DNA from: JBNFVY01 sp049943335
Lineage (GTDB): Bacteria; Pseudomonadota; Alphaproteobacteria; Rhodobacterales; Rhodobacteraceae
Length of the DNA stretch: 64,000 bases
Assembly: GCF_049943335.1 (NCBI RefSeq)
Contig: NZ_JBNFVY010000003.1
Location: 62,001-126,000, forward strand
Reading direction: 5' to 3'
Part shown: one piece after another, positions 1 through 8,231 of the stretch
Layout of the letters: each line of letters opens with the position of its first letter
How positions within the stretch are numbered: position 1 is the stretch's first letter
The notes under the pieces: generated by a model
Seen by the model: only the letters and a program-made list of their open reading frames with translations
The model's database searches: none
What the model was told of the DNA's origin: nothing
Translations under genes and position numbers: made by a program

Positions 1-2
1 GG

Positions 3-948
3 CAAGGTCAGGTGGCCGAGGATACCGAACGCCGGGAAGCCGGGGCCGATCTGGAAACCCGGTCCAGCCGGGAATGGGCCGAGGTCATGGCGGGCTTTGA
101 AATGCGCCAAGTGGCCCTTGCTCTGGACGAGGGCCGCGCCCTGGACGGCAAGACGGGCGAGATCGTCACCGAACTGCGGTCGCGCGGCGGCTATCGTGGC
201 GTTCCGGTCCCGTGGGAAGCCCTGGAAATCCGGGCCGGTGAAACCGTGGCGAGCGGCACCCCCGACCCGATCCGCACGGCCCCGATCATCGAGCGGCTTT
301 TCGCGGGCTCGGTCGCGGCCCGCATGGGTGGCCAGATGGTCAACGTGGGCGTGGGCGAGGTCGAATATCCCGTTGCCACGTCCAGCGTGACGGCGGGGTG
401 GGCGACTTCGGAAACCGGCAACGTGACCGGCCCGAGTGCCTACACGACCGTTGATCGGCCCTTGAAGCCGGATCACAATTTGGGCGTCCAGATGCGCATC
501 ACGCGCAAGACGCTCAAGCAATCTGGCAGCGGTCTTGAGCAAGCGGTGCGGCGCGACATGAACGGCGCTATCGAGGAAGCCCTTGACCGCGCGGTGTTCC
601 TGGGCAGCGGATCGGCAGGCGAGCCGACCGGCCTTTTCGCGGGCGCGTCGGCATGGGGCATTACCGAAACGGCGGTGGACGCGGCTGCAAGCTGGGCGGC
701 GTTCCGGTCCGAGGTGGTCAGCTTCATCACCGGCAACGCCGCGACCGGCCCCGGCGATGTGCGGGCGCTGATCCGCCCCGAGGTCTGGGACTTCATGGAT
801 GGCCTCATGGTGGGCGATGGCGGTTTCAAATTCGAGTATGACCGTCTCACCGAGGCGCTGGGCGCGGTGGTCATGACGCACAATGCCCTTGCCGACCCGA
901 CCGGCACCCCGGCGGCGACAAGCGCGGTTCTGACGACTACGGCGGGCG
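3..948 (+). pseudogene. HK97-type phage major capsid protein, fragment
   Basis: The reading frame enters from the left edge and gives about 310 residues that look like an HK97-fold capsid protein. Visible parts are a central region with the motif RITRKTLKQS, the segment EEALDRAVFLGSG, and a GEPTGLF turn typical of these proteins. Capsid similarity stops near position 940-948 (around the residues TTTAGGA). The frame stays open to 1280, but there it encodes arginine- and glycine-rich sequence that looks out of frame, while the real coding potential moves to another frame that reads as portal protein. The capsid therefore lacks its C-terminal end and is probably non-functional. The GTG at 12 could be read as a start, but the frame is open upstream, so the true start probably lies outside the window. 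Confidence 0.75.
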
Positions 949-1329
949 GTGCACGACCTGTCTCCCGACCTGTCCAAGAGCATGACGCGCGAGACGCTGG
1001 CAGCGGCGCGGGACGGCATCAACATGGCGTTCGGCATCTTGCCGGGGCTGGCCTACGGCGCGACCACGGGGCCGATGGTCAGGGAAGCGCAACGCCACCT
1101 TGCCCAATGGGTGCTGCAACCGATTGCGGCCATGATCGCGGAGGAGGCATCCGAGAAATTCGGGCTGGCCGTAAAACTGGACGTGATGCGGCCCCTGCAA
1201 GCCTTCGACGCGGGCGGACGGGCGCGGGCGCTTGGCGCGGTGGTGCAGACCTTGGCCCTGGCGAAAGAGGCGGGCGTTGATCCGTCCGAGGCGCTGCGGC
1301 TGGTGGATTGGGGACAAGATTTGACGTAG
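934..1329 (+). pseudogene. phage portal protein, C-terminal fragment
   Basis: About 130 residues in the frame following the capsid break resemble the C-terminal part of an HK97-family portal protein. Visible segments are DLSPDLSKSMTRETL, TGPMVREAQRHLAQW and LDVMRPLQAFDAGGRARA. An in-frame stop at 931-933 shows that no complete portal gene precedes it here. In intact phages the portal gene lies upstream of the capsid gene, so a portal tail joined behind a capsid fragment indicates a deletion or rearrangement. The fragment ends at the TAG at 1327-1329. It forms part of a prophage remnant next to tRNA-Asn. Confidence 0.6.
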
Positions 1330-1374
1330 CTTTTTTATGGAACAAGAGATTTCAAGAAAGAAGCAAGGGCCGAT

Positions 1375-1704
1375 GTGGTTGCGGCGCGACTAAAGCGGCG
1401 GATTGACCACAAGACTATGTCGCGTGCGGAGATCCAAGCAATCGTTCAAGGCCCAAAGCCCAAAGCACTGAGCTTTTTTGCGCGACAAGACCACAAGGAG
1501 TTTCGGAAAAGCATCGCGAACGATTTGGGCGCTCAGGTAAAAATTGTCTCGGACCTTCTAGACGATCAAAGGGATTATGGTGAACTCATGGCTCCAGCAT
1601 ATGCTCGCAGGATCGGTGTGATCTTGCGAAAGGCGAAACGTCGCGACCTGAGCGACCGCTTTGAGCAAGCCTACAGGAAACACGCCGAGGCATCTTACCA
1701 CTGA
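1375..1704 (+). CDS. hypothetical protein at the prophage border
   Basis: This 109-residue, Arg/Lys-rich reading frame has no family I recognise. The GTG at 1375 has no clear ribosome binding site. The frame is open back to 1330 (just after the portal-fragment stop), so the product may be a 5'-truncated remainder of a longer phage or island gene. It is predicted to be soluble and helical, with segments such as MSRAEIQAIVQG, VSDLLDDQRDYGELM and RKAKRRDLSDRFEQAYRK. It lies between phage debris and a strong terminator hairpin, and codon usage is less GC-biased than in the chromosomal genes that follow. It could be a real small gene or decaying DNA. Confidence 0.4.
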   Translation: MVAARLKRRIDHKTMSRAEIQAIVQGPKPKALSFFARQDHKEFRKSIANDLGAQVKIVSDLLDDQRDYGELMAPAYARRIGVILRKAKRRDLSDRFEQAYRKHAEASYH

Positions 1705-1716
1705 GCACGTGGAAAA

Positions 1717-1740
1717 ATGTTACCCCAGATGTTACCCCAG
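1717..1740 (+). repeat. two tandem copies of a 12-bp unit
   Basis: ATGTTACCCCAG occurs twice without a gap, directly behind the last prophage-side reading frame and just before a terminator hairpin and tRNA-Asn. Its position at the edge of integrated DNA suggests an integrase-arm or control site, but this is inferred from location only. Confidence 0.6.
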
Positions 1741-1752
1741 CCCCGAAGCAAG

Positions 1753-1777
1753 AAGGCCGCCCCGAGGGCGGCCTTTC
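1753..1777 (+). terminator. intrinsic terminator hairpin
   Basis: The arms AAGGCCGCCC (1753-1762) and GGGCGGCCTT (1766-1775) form a perfect 10-bp stem with a 3-nt loop, followed by a short T-rich stretch. It can stop transcription coming from the prophage remnant before tRNA-Asn, and may act in both directions because the left arm begins with AA. Confidence 0.65.
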
Positions 1778-1804
1778 CTATTCACCTGATATTATTGGTG
1801 ATTT

Positions 1805-1879
1805 TGGCTCCGGCGGTAGGGATCGAACCTACGACCAATTGATTAACAGTCAACTGCTCTACCGCTGAGCTACGCCGGA
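1805..1879 (-). tRNA. tRNA-Asn(GTT)
   Basis: The reverse strand folds into a 75-nt tRNA with an encoded CCA end. The acceptor stem is TCCGGCG/CGCCGGA, the anticodon loop CTGTTAA contains GTT, and the T-arm reads GGTTCGATCC. The 3' end faces the prophage fragments at 1-1704, which fits integration at this tRNA, but no second copy of the tRNA 3' end is inside the window. Confidence 0.95.
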
Positions 1880-1972
1880 ACACCGGGCGCTATGTAGCAA
1901 TGGTTCGCAGGTACGTCCAGTGGCATTTGTCACGAAAATGCATTTTTCGCAGCACTTGGCGCTGCACCTCTG

Positions 1973-2878
1973 TCATGCCAATGAAAACAAAGCATTTTGA
2001 CCGAGCTTTGGTGCCGCTTTCACCTTTTCGCGGCCGACCAGATCGACAAGGTGGGCCAGGATGTTGCGCTCGGCGGCCGGCAGAAGCGACGGGGCGACAT
2101 CGGTGTACACCTGCGCAGCCAGATCGGAAATATTGGCCGGCCCGGCACCGATTGCCTCAAGAATGGCCGTTTCGCGCGCGCGTCGGTGATTGATCAGCCA
2201 TTCAAGCCTTGCACCGGGATCGGTGATCGGATCGCCGTGGCCGGGGTAAAGCCGCACATGACCGCGCTGCCGCAACCGATCGCACGAGGCCATGAAATCG
2301 GTCAGATCGCCGTCCGGCGGCGACACGATTGACGTGGACCAGCCCATGACCAGATCGCCGCAAAAGGCGGATTTTCCCTCGGGCCCGTCGAATTCAAAGC
2401 TCAGATGGTTTCCGAAATGCCCCGGCGTCCAGATCGCGCTCAGCGACCAGCTATCGGCGGTGACCGTCTGACCGTCGCTCAGAATTTCGTCGGGCGTGAA
2501 GACATCATCAACCCCGTCTCCGCCACCGGTCAGCCCCTGCGAGGCCAGCGCTTGCATCACCACGCTGCGCCCGGCCAGGGCATCGCCGAACGCATAAACT
2601 GGCGCCCCGGTGCGTGCGGCCAGCGGCGCGGCGCCGGGCGTGTGGTCTTCGTGGGCGTGGGTCGTGAGGATGTGGGTGATGCGCTGACCGGGCGCCAACG
2701 CCGACAGGATCGTGTCGATGTGACCGGGGTCATTGGGCCCCGGATCGATCACAGCCACGTCTTTATGACCGAACAAATAGGTGTTGGTCCCCCAATAGGT
2801 AAAAGCTGAAGGATTCGGCGCAATGATGCGCGTCAGGCCGTCGGCCAGTTCGGTGATCGTTTCAGGTGGTTGCATCAT
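1973..2878 (-). CDS. MBL-fold metallo-hydrolase (LACTB2/glyoxalase II-like)
   Basis: The 301-residue protein has the metallo-beta-lactamase fold metal signature HAHEDH at residues 74-79. Further metal-ligand regions are TPGHFGNHL, FCGDLVMG and LYPGHGD, followed by a C-terminal winged-helix region near 250-295 as in LACTB2-type hydrolases. The fold hydrolyses thioesters, phosphodiesters or nucleic acids, and the substrate cannot be read from the sequence. No signal peptide is seen, so it should be cytosolic. The start at 2878 (or the adjacent ATG at 2875) is preceded by GGGAAAGG. It is divergent from the histidine kinase gene at 2922. Confidence 0.85.
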   Translation of the reverse strand: MMQPPETITELADGLTRIIAPNPSAFTYWGTNTYLFGHKDVAVIDPGPNDPGHIDTILSALAPGQRITHILTTHAHEDHTPGAAPLAARTGAPVYAFGDALAGRSVVMQALASQGLTGGGDGVDDVFTPDEILSDGQTVTADSWSLSAIWTPGHFGNHLSFEFDGPEGKSAFCGDLVMGWSTSIVSPPDGDLTDFMASCDRLRQRGHVRLYPGHGDPITDPGARLEWLINHRRARETAILEAIGAGPANISDLAAQVYTDVAPSLLPAAERNILAHLVDLVGREKVKAAPKLGQNALFSLA

Positions 2879-2921
2879 CTTGAGCCTTTCCCAGCAAGCC
2901 GTTGTGCCTTAACCATATAAT

Positions 2922-4229
2922 ATGTTTTTCGGTTGGCTCAAACGTTACATGCCCCGTTCACTATACGGGCGCGCTGCCCTGATCCTGCTCTTGCCGGTGA
3001 TCGGCGTGCAATTGGTGGTGTCGATCGTGTTTATCCAGCGCCACTTCGACGGGGTGACGCGGCAGATGACAGATGGCATGGCGCTTGAGATCGCGCTGAT
3101 CGTCGATACCGTGAATGATGCTGCCACAGCGGGCCAGGCCCGGCAACGCGTTGCGGGGTTGGGTGCAGCGCTTGAAATCGACGCCGCACTGGGCGGGGCG
3201 TTGCCAGATTCGAACCAGCGCCCGATTTACGATTTGTCCGGGATTGGCGTGGTCGAAGTGCTGCGCGCCCGTGTTCCGGCCTTGGGTCCTGTCGATCTGA
3301 GCAGCGAACCCAGGCGCGTGATCACCGGCGTCGAAACGCGCCACGGGCCGCTGGCGCTGAGCTTTTCGCGCAAACGGGTGTCGGCATCGAACCCGCATCA
3401 ATTGTTGGTGCTGATGGTGGGCGCGGGGGTGATCATGTCCGTCGTGGCGATCATGTTTCTGCGCAACCAGATGCGCCCAATCAAACGGCTTGCCCGCGCC
3501 GCCGAAGCCTTTGGCAAGGGGCAGGTGGTGCCCTTTCGTGTGGCCGGCGCGAACGAGGTCCGTGCCGCCGGAACCGCCTTTTTGCAAATGCGTGACCGGA
3601 TTGACCGTATGCTTGAGCAGCGCACGTTAATGTTGTCGGGCGTCAGTCATGATTTGCGCACCCCGCTGACGCGCTTCAAGCTGGGCCTGTCCATGCTGGA
3701 CGAGGATGAGGCCGCGCCTTTGCGCCAGGACGTGTCAGACATGGAGCGGATGTTGGATGCGTTTTTGGAATTCGCGCGCTCTGACCAGATGGATGATCCG
3801 ATACCGACGGTGCCGGGGGACCTGCTGCGCGGGGTGGCAGAGCGCATGGGGGCCGAGGTCGGAACGCTTGAGGGCGCGGTGCAGGCGCCGGTTGAACTGC
3901 GGGCGCTATTGATCGAACGCGCCCTGGCCAACCTGATCGGCAATGCGCTGCGATACGCAACGCGCGCGCGTGTGTCGCTCATGGTGGGTGAGCGGTCATT
4001 GCGGTTTCGTGTAGAAGACGATGGGCCGGGCATTCCTGACAGCGCGCGCGACGACGCGTTGAAGCCATTTGTCCGGCTGGACGCGGCCCGGAATCAGGAT
4101 CAGGGCGGCGGCGTCGGGCTGGGGCTGGCCATCACGCAGGATATCGCCCGGCGTTGCGGTGGTAGTCTGCGGTTGGGCGAAAGCGACGACCTGGGCGGGC
4201 TGCAGGCCGATTTGGTCTTGCCAAAATGA
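2922..4229 (+). CDS. EnvZ-like sensor histidine kinase, orphan
   Basis: The 435-residue inner-membrane kinase has TM1 at about 19-38, a periplasmic loop of about 120 residues, TM2 at about 161-180 and a HAMP linker. The H-box is VSHDLRTPLTR with the phospho-accepting His at 243. N-box (LIGNALRYA), G1 (DDGPGIPD) and G2 (GGVGLGLAI) ATP-binding motifs follow. It resembles EnvZ/OmpR-type kinases and appears intact. No response regulator lies next to it, so its partner must be elsewhere. The intergenic gap holds TTAACCAT, one half of a CtrA-like site, but a second half is not evident. The stop codon is only 5 bp from the 3' end of a tRNA on the other strand. Confidence 0.85.
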   Translation: MFFGWLKRYMPRSLYGRAALILLLPVIGVQLVVSIVFIQRHFDGVTRQMTDGMALEIALIVDTVNDAATAGQARQRVAGLGAALEIDAALGGALPDSNQRPIYDLSGIGVVEVLRARVPALGPVDLSSEPRRVITGVETRHGPLALSFSRKRVSASNPHQLLVLMVGAGVIMSVVAIMFLRNQMRPIKRLARAAEAFGKGQVVPFRVAGANEVRAAGTAFLQMRDRIDRMLEQRTLMLSGVSHDLRTPLTRFKLGLSMLDEDEAAPLRQDVSDMERMLDAFLEFARSDQMDDPIPTVPGDLLRGVAERMGAEVGTLEGAVQAPVELRALLIERALANLIGNALRYATRARVSLMVGERSLRFRVEDDGPGIPDSARDDALKPFVRLDAARNQDQGGGVGLGLAITQDIARRCGGSLRLGESDDLGGLQADLVLPK

Positions 4230-4234
4230 GACGG

Positions 4235-4311
4235 TGGTAGGCCCGGCAGGACTTGAACCCGCAACCAAAGCGTTATGAGCGCTCTGCTCTAACCAATTGA
4301 GCTACAGGCCC
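4235..4311 (-). tRNA. tRNA-Ile2(CAT, lysidine-type) rather than elongator Met
   Basis: The reverse strand gives a 77-nt tRNA with encoded CCA and anticodon loop CTCATAA (CAT). Its acceptor stem GGGCCTG and A discriminator resemble alphaproteobacterial tRNA-Ile and not elongator tRNA-Met. It is therefore probably the minor Ile isoacceptor whose C34 is changed to lysidine by TilS and that reads AUA codons. The identity is a judgement from the acceptor stem; annotation software often labels it Met. Confidence 0.85.
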
Positions 4312-4742
4312 GCCTGAACGTCTGATTAGTCGCAGGCCCAGGTCGCGTCAAGATTTCGCGCGCCGGTTCTGACGTTTCCCGTCTGATCCACCAGCGGGTG
4401 ATCGTGGCACCCATTTCTTTTGGTGTTTTTTAATGGCGCAGCGGCTTTGCGCGGCGGGATCGGTCTGGCACGGGCATGATCGGCCACGATACCCGCCAAG
4501 CCGACGCCCAGTCAGCGCGCGCAGGCATGCACTTGGTCGCGGTTGTCTGGTCGATGGCGATGTGAACGTGATTATTCGTCGCGCTGTACAGGCAGGCATC
4601 TGTACCCGCCGGGTTTCGCGACCGATCATTCTGTGACAGACGCCCTTTCGCTCCGCCGTTTTCGCGGGGCTGCGTGATTTACACCGCCCGAGCGATGGTT
4701 TATCCGCGTGGCCAAACGCAGGCCAGCCTCCGGGGGACGGAC
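4312..4742. other. 431-bp intergenic region before purM
   Basis: No convincing gene is visible. The short open frames here (for example 4433-4636) give Arg-rich, low-quality translations without ribosome binding sites. The last 20 bases contain GGGGGACGG, the ribosome binding site of purM. No riboswitch fold was recognised. Confidence 0.5.
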
Positions 4743-5801
4743 ATGAGCAACAAGGACATTGGTGTGACGACGGGCATGACCTATGCCGATGCGGGTGTGA
4801 ATATCGACGCGGGCAACGCGCTGATCGACCGGATCAAACCCGCAGCCAAACGCACGCAGCGCACTGGCACGATGGCCGGGTTGGGCGGGTTTGGCGCGCT
4901 CTTTGACCTTAAGGGCGCGGGATATTCCGATCCGATCCTGGTGGCCGCGACCGACGGTGTCGGCACCAAGCTGCGGATAGCGATCGACACCGGCAATGTC
5001 AGCACGATCGGGATCGACCTGGTGGCCATGTGCGTCAATGATCTGGTGTGTCAGGGCGCCGAGCCGCTGTTTTTCCTGGACTATTTTGCCACCGGTAAAC
5101 TGCACTTGGATGAAGCGACCGCGATCATCAACGGCATCGCCCAGGGCTGCGAAAATTCGGGCTGTGCACTGATCGGCGGGGAAACCGCCGAAATGCCCGG
5201 CATGTACCACGAGGGCGACTTTGACCTGGCCGGTTTCGCCGTTGGCGCGATGGAGCGCGGCGCGGACCTGCCCGCCGGTGTCACCGAGGGCGACATCCTT
5301 TTGGGGCTGGAAAGCGACGGGGTGCATTCGAACGGCTATTCGCTGGTGCGCCGCATCGTGGCCGCATCAAACATGGACTGGGGCGATCAGGCCCCCTTTG
5401 CCGACGGAACGCTGGGCGAAGAATTGCTGGCGCCAACGCGGCTTTACGTGAAACCAGTTTTGGAAGCGATCCGCGCGGGCGGCGTCCACGCGCTGGCCCA
5501 CATCACCGGGGGCGGGCTGAGCGAAAACTTGCCGCGGGTTCTGCCCGACGGGCTGGGTGCAGACATCGATCTGACCACTTGGTCATTGCCGCCAGTCTTT
5601 GCGTGGTTGGGTGAACGGGGCAAGATCGCGCAAGCCGAGATGCTGAAAACCTTCAACGCCGGGATTGGCATGGTGCTGGTGGTTGATCCCGCGCAGGCCG
5701 ATACGCTGAGCGCTAAACTGATGGCCCGGGGCGAACGCGTCCACCGGATCGGCGCGGTGACGGCGGGGGACGGCGTCCAGTATTCAGGCGATCTGAAGTG
5801 A
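4743..5801 (+). CDS. purM: phosphoribosylformylglycinamidine cyclo-ligase (AIR synthase)
   Basis: PurM closes the imidazole ring of FGAM with ATP to give AIR, the fifth step of de novo purine synthesis. The 352-residue protein starts MSNKDIGVTTGMTYADAGV. It has the ATP-binding acidic loop ATDGVGTKL, the GGETAEMPG motif and the ligand-binding HITGGGLSENLPR segment. The ATG at 4743 follows GGGGGACGG; an upstream in-frame ATG at 4674 would add 23 residues without family resemblance. It overlaps purN by 4 bp, so the two are translationally coupled in one operon. The other pur genes of the window are about 7 kb downstream. Confidence 0.97.
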   Translation: MSNKDIGVTTGMTYADAGVNIDAGNALIDRIKPAAKRTQRTGTMAGLGGFGALFDLKGAGYSDPILVAATDGVGTKLRIAIDTGNVSTIGIDLVAMCVNDLVCQGAEPLFFLDYFATGKLHLDEATAIINGIAQGCENSGCALIGGETAEMPGMYHEGDFDLAGFAVGAMERGADLPAGVTEGDILLGLESDGVHSNGYSLVRRIVAASNMDWGDQAPFADGTLGEELLAPTRLYVKPVLEAIRAGGVHALAHITGGGLSENLPRVLPDGLGADIDLTTWSLPPVFAWLGERGKIAQAEMLKTFNAGIGMVLVVDPAQADTLSAKLMARGERVHRIGAVTAGDGVQYSGDLK

Positions 5802-6391
5802 AACGGTGCGCCATTCTGATCTCGGGCGGCGGGTCGAACATGGTTGCGCTGGCCGAAAGCATGACCGGCGATCATCCGGCGCGCCCTTGTCTGGTGCTGT
5901 CGAACGTGCCGGGGGCAGGGGGGCTGGCCAAGGCCGAGGCCATGGGGATCCCGACCGCAGTGGCCGACCACCGCGATTACAAGGGCGATCGCGAGGGCTT
6001 CGAAGCCAAGCTGATCGAGACGATCGACGCCCACAACCCCGATCTGATCGCCATGGCCGGCTTCATGCGTATCCTGACCCCGCTGTTCATCAATCACTAC
6101 GCGGGGCGGATGCTGAACATCCACCCGTCGCTTTTGCCCAAGTACAAAGGCCTGAACACGCATCAACGCGCGATCGACGCGGGCGACAGCCAGGCCGGCT
6201 GTTCGGTGCATGAGGTGACGTCCGAACTGGACGGCGGGCCGATCCTGGGCCAGGCCCGGGTGCCGATCCTGCCCGGCGACGATGCCGATACGCTGGCCGC
6301 GCGGGTGCTGCCGATGGAACATCGCCTGTACCCGGTCGTCCTGCGCGCCTTTGCAAGCGGCGACAAAACGCGCATCGATTTGGATGGATAG
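5798..6391 (+). CDS. purN: phosphoribosylglycinamide formyltransferase (GAR transformylase)
   Basis: PurN transfers a formyl group from 10-formyl-tetrahydrofolate to GAR. The 197-residue length is normal for the family. The phosphate loop SGGGSNM is near residue 9, and the catalytic Asn107, His109 (in NIHPSLLP) and Asp145 (in SELDGGP) are present. It starts with GTG inside the end of purM (GTGA overlap), giving a purM-purN operon, the usual arrangement in many proteobacteria. Confidence 0.97.
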   Translation: MKRCAILISGGGSNMVALAESMTGDHPARPCLVLSNVPGAGGLAKAEAMGIPTAVADHRDYKGDREGFEAKLIETIDAHNPDLIAMAGFMRILTPLFINHYAGRMLNIHPSLLPKYKGLNTHQRAIDAGDSQAGCSVHEVTSELDGGPILGQARVPILPGDDADTLAARVLPMEHRLYPVVLRAFASGDKTRIDLDG

Positions 6392-6492
6392 ACGCTGTTT
6401 ACTGGCGCCAAACGGTCTTTGTATAGGGATCAGCTTCACATTCATCGAAAAACTGCGTAACACCGCAGTTCGCAGGTATCCAAGAGCATCAG

Positions 6493-7650
6493 ATGATCAC
6501 GATCAAAACCACAGAAGCCCTGGCCGCATTTTGCGAGCGGGCCACCCGGCACCCATACGTCACTGTCGACACCGAATTCCTGCGCGAGCGGACGTATTAT
6601 TCGCAGCTTTGCCTTGTGCAACTGGCCGTCCCGGGAGACGCCGAGGAAGACGCGGTTCTGGTCGATCCGTTGGCCAAGGGGATCGACCTTGCGCCGCTCT
6701 ATGCGCTGTTCAAGGACGAAAGTGTGGTCAAGGTATTCCACGCCGCGCGGCAGGATCTTGAGATTTTCTACATCGAAGGCGGCGTGATCCCGCATCCTCT
6801 GTTCGACACGCAGGTTGCCGCGATGGTCTGCGGGTTTGGCGAGCAGGTCGGCTATGAAACGCTGGTGCGCAAGATCGCGCACGAAAGCCTCGACAAAACC
6901 TCGCGCTTTACGGACTGGTCGCGGCGTCCACTGACCCCGGCGCAGGAAAAATACGCGTTGGCAGATGTCACGCACTTGCGGGTGATCTACGAATATTTGC
7001 GCGACGAGCTGGCCAAATCCGGCCGCAAACCGTGGGTCGAGGAAGAGATGAAAATCCTTACCTCCCCCTCAACCTACGTGATCGAACCCGAAAACGCATG
7101 GATGCGGATCAAGACGCGCACGACCTCTGGCAAATTCTTGGCCGCGGTCAAGGAACTGGCGCGGTTTCGCGAAGGATATGCCCAATCGCGCAACATTCCG
7201 CGCAACCGGGTGTTCAAGGATGACGCGCTGTCGGAACTGGCATCGACCAAACCCAGGACCGAAAAAGACCTGAGCCGGTCGCGCTTGCTGCTGCGCGAGG
7301 CGCGGCGCGGGGAAATCGCCGAAGGAATCCTGAAAGCCATTGAAATTGCCGGCGATTATGCCCCCGAAGATATGCCAAAACCGGACACCAGCCGCGACAA
7401 ACTGCAGGTGAACCCGGCCTTGGCTGACATGCTGCGGGTGCTGCTCAAGGCCAAGTCCGACAGCCTCGGCGTGGCGCAAAAGCTGATCGCCACCACCGCC
7501 GATCTGGATATGATCGCTGCTGGCAGACGTGACGTGAACGCCTTGAAAGGCTGGCGCGCAGAAGCGTTCGGCAACGATGCGTTGCGCATGTGCCAAGGCG
7601 AATTGGGGCTTGTGGCGCGCGGCCAGAAAATCGAAGTCTTCGAACTTTAA
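6493..7650 (+). CDS. rnd: ribonuclease D
   Basis: RNase D is a 3'-5' exoribonuclease that trims tRNA and other stable RNA precursors. The 385-residue protein has the DEDDy nuclease domain at the N terminus: Asp26 and Glu28 (VDTEFL), an Asp in FHAARQDLEIF, and the Tyr/Asp pair in KYALADVTHL. One or two helical HRDC-like regions follow. Length and domain order match the family. The gene stands alone behind purN with a 100-bp gap. Its stop codon overlaps the stop of the convergent lipoprotein gene. Confidence 0.95.
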   Translation: MITIKTTEALAAFCERATRHPYVTVDTEFLRERTYYSQLCLVQLAVPGDAEEDAVLVDPLAKGIDLAPLYALFKDESVVKVFHAARQDLEIFYIEGGVIPHPLFDTQVAAMVCGFGEQVGYETLVRKIAHESLDKTSRFTDWSRRPLTPAQEKYALADVTHLRVIYEYLRDELAKSGRKPWVEEEMKILTSPSTYVIEPENAWMRIKTRTTSGKFLAAVKELARFREGYAQSRNIPRNRVFKDDALSELASTKPRTEKDLSRSRLLLREARRGEIAEGILKAIEIAGDYAPEDMPKPDTSRDKLQVNPALADMLRVLLKAKSDSLGVAQKLIATTADLDMIAAGRRDVNALKGWRAEAFGNDALRMCQGELGLVARGQKIEVFEL

Positions 7651-8114
7651 CGCCGCACGCTCAGCGCGTTTGCGGCGGCCTGAACGCGCACTGTGCGGAT
7701 GTCGTCCAACGCTCGATTCGACAGCGCGGCGCCAACATGCACCGTCCGCTGTTGCGGCGTCCCGTTCATCGCGTTGTCGCTCGGCGGGGCCATGCGGAAC
7801 TGATAGGTCAGCACGCTCGGGTCGTCGCTGGGAACGCTGACAAGCTCTGCGTCCCAATACCCCAGTAGGGGGGTGATGCCAGTGGCATGCACAATCGCAC
7901 CCGACGCCGTCCGTTCGATTCGAAGATCGGTGACCTGCGCAATGTAGGGCCTTGGATCTTCGGCGTTGTAGTCGGCGGGCAAGAGCCCCGCTGCGGCGGT
8001 TTCGTTGCGCGCATTGCCGAACCAGTTGAGCGGGTTGATGCGCGACTCGGACACCCGACCGCAAGCGGCCAGCATTCCGGCAAGGCACAGCACAAAGATA
8101 ATCCGCGATGTCAT
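7647..8114 (-). CDS. predicted lipoprotein
   Basis: A 155-residue protein begins with a lipoprotein signal peptide, MTSRIIFVLCLAGMLAACG, whose lipobox LAAC places the lipidated Cys at residue 18. It is probably anchored in the outer or inner membrane. The mature part is mostly beta-strand-like with no recognised domain; homologues are common hypothetical proteins in Rhodobacteraceae. The ATG at 8114 has a good AGGGGG site 5 bp upstream. A longer frame continues upstream to 8567, but that sequence lies antisense to sufE and lacks the signal peptide. It is divergent from sufE across a nested inverted repeat. Confidence 0.8.
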   Translation of the reverse strand: MTSRIIFVLCLAGMLAACGRVSESRINPLNWFGNARNETAAAGLLPADYNAEDPRPYIAQVTDLRIERTASGAIVHATGITPLLGYWDAELVSVPSDDPSVLTYQFRMAPPSDNAMNGTPQQRTVHVGAALSNRALDDIRTVRVQAAANALSVRR

Positions 8115-8140
8115 TGGCACCCCCTCGTTTCTTGGATATG

Positions 8141-8196
8141 GCCTAGCGCAATCCAGCTCTTTTGAAAAGAGCGCCCGCACTGGACCTTCGCTAGGC
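8141..8196. repeat. 56-bp nested inverted repeat between divergent genes
   Basis: Three pairs of arms are nested: GCCTAGCG (8141-8148) with CGCTAGGC (8189-8196), TCCA (8152-8155) with TGGA (8181-8184), and GCTCTTTT (8156-8163) with AAAAGAGC (8165-8172). Together they could form a bulged hairpin or cruciform in the promoter or leader region shared by the lipoprotein gene and sufE. The function is unknown. Confidence 0.7.
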
Positions 8197-8231
8197 ACCT
8201 GACTATGTCGTGCACAAGGAAAGGACCGCCC

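Noticed and set aside
2905..2921. CtrA site before the EnvZ-like kinase gene
   Set aside because: Only one half-site (TTAACCAT) is present. The second TTAA at the proper spacing is missing, so it was not listed as a regulatory site.
4433..4636. Possible small gene before purM
   Set aside because: The translation is Arg/Cys-rich, with no start signal and no recognisable family.
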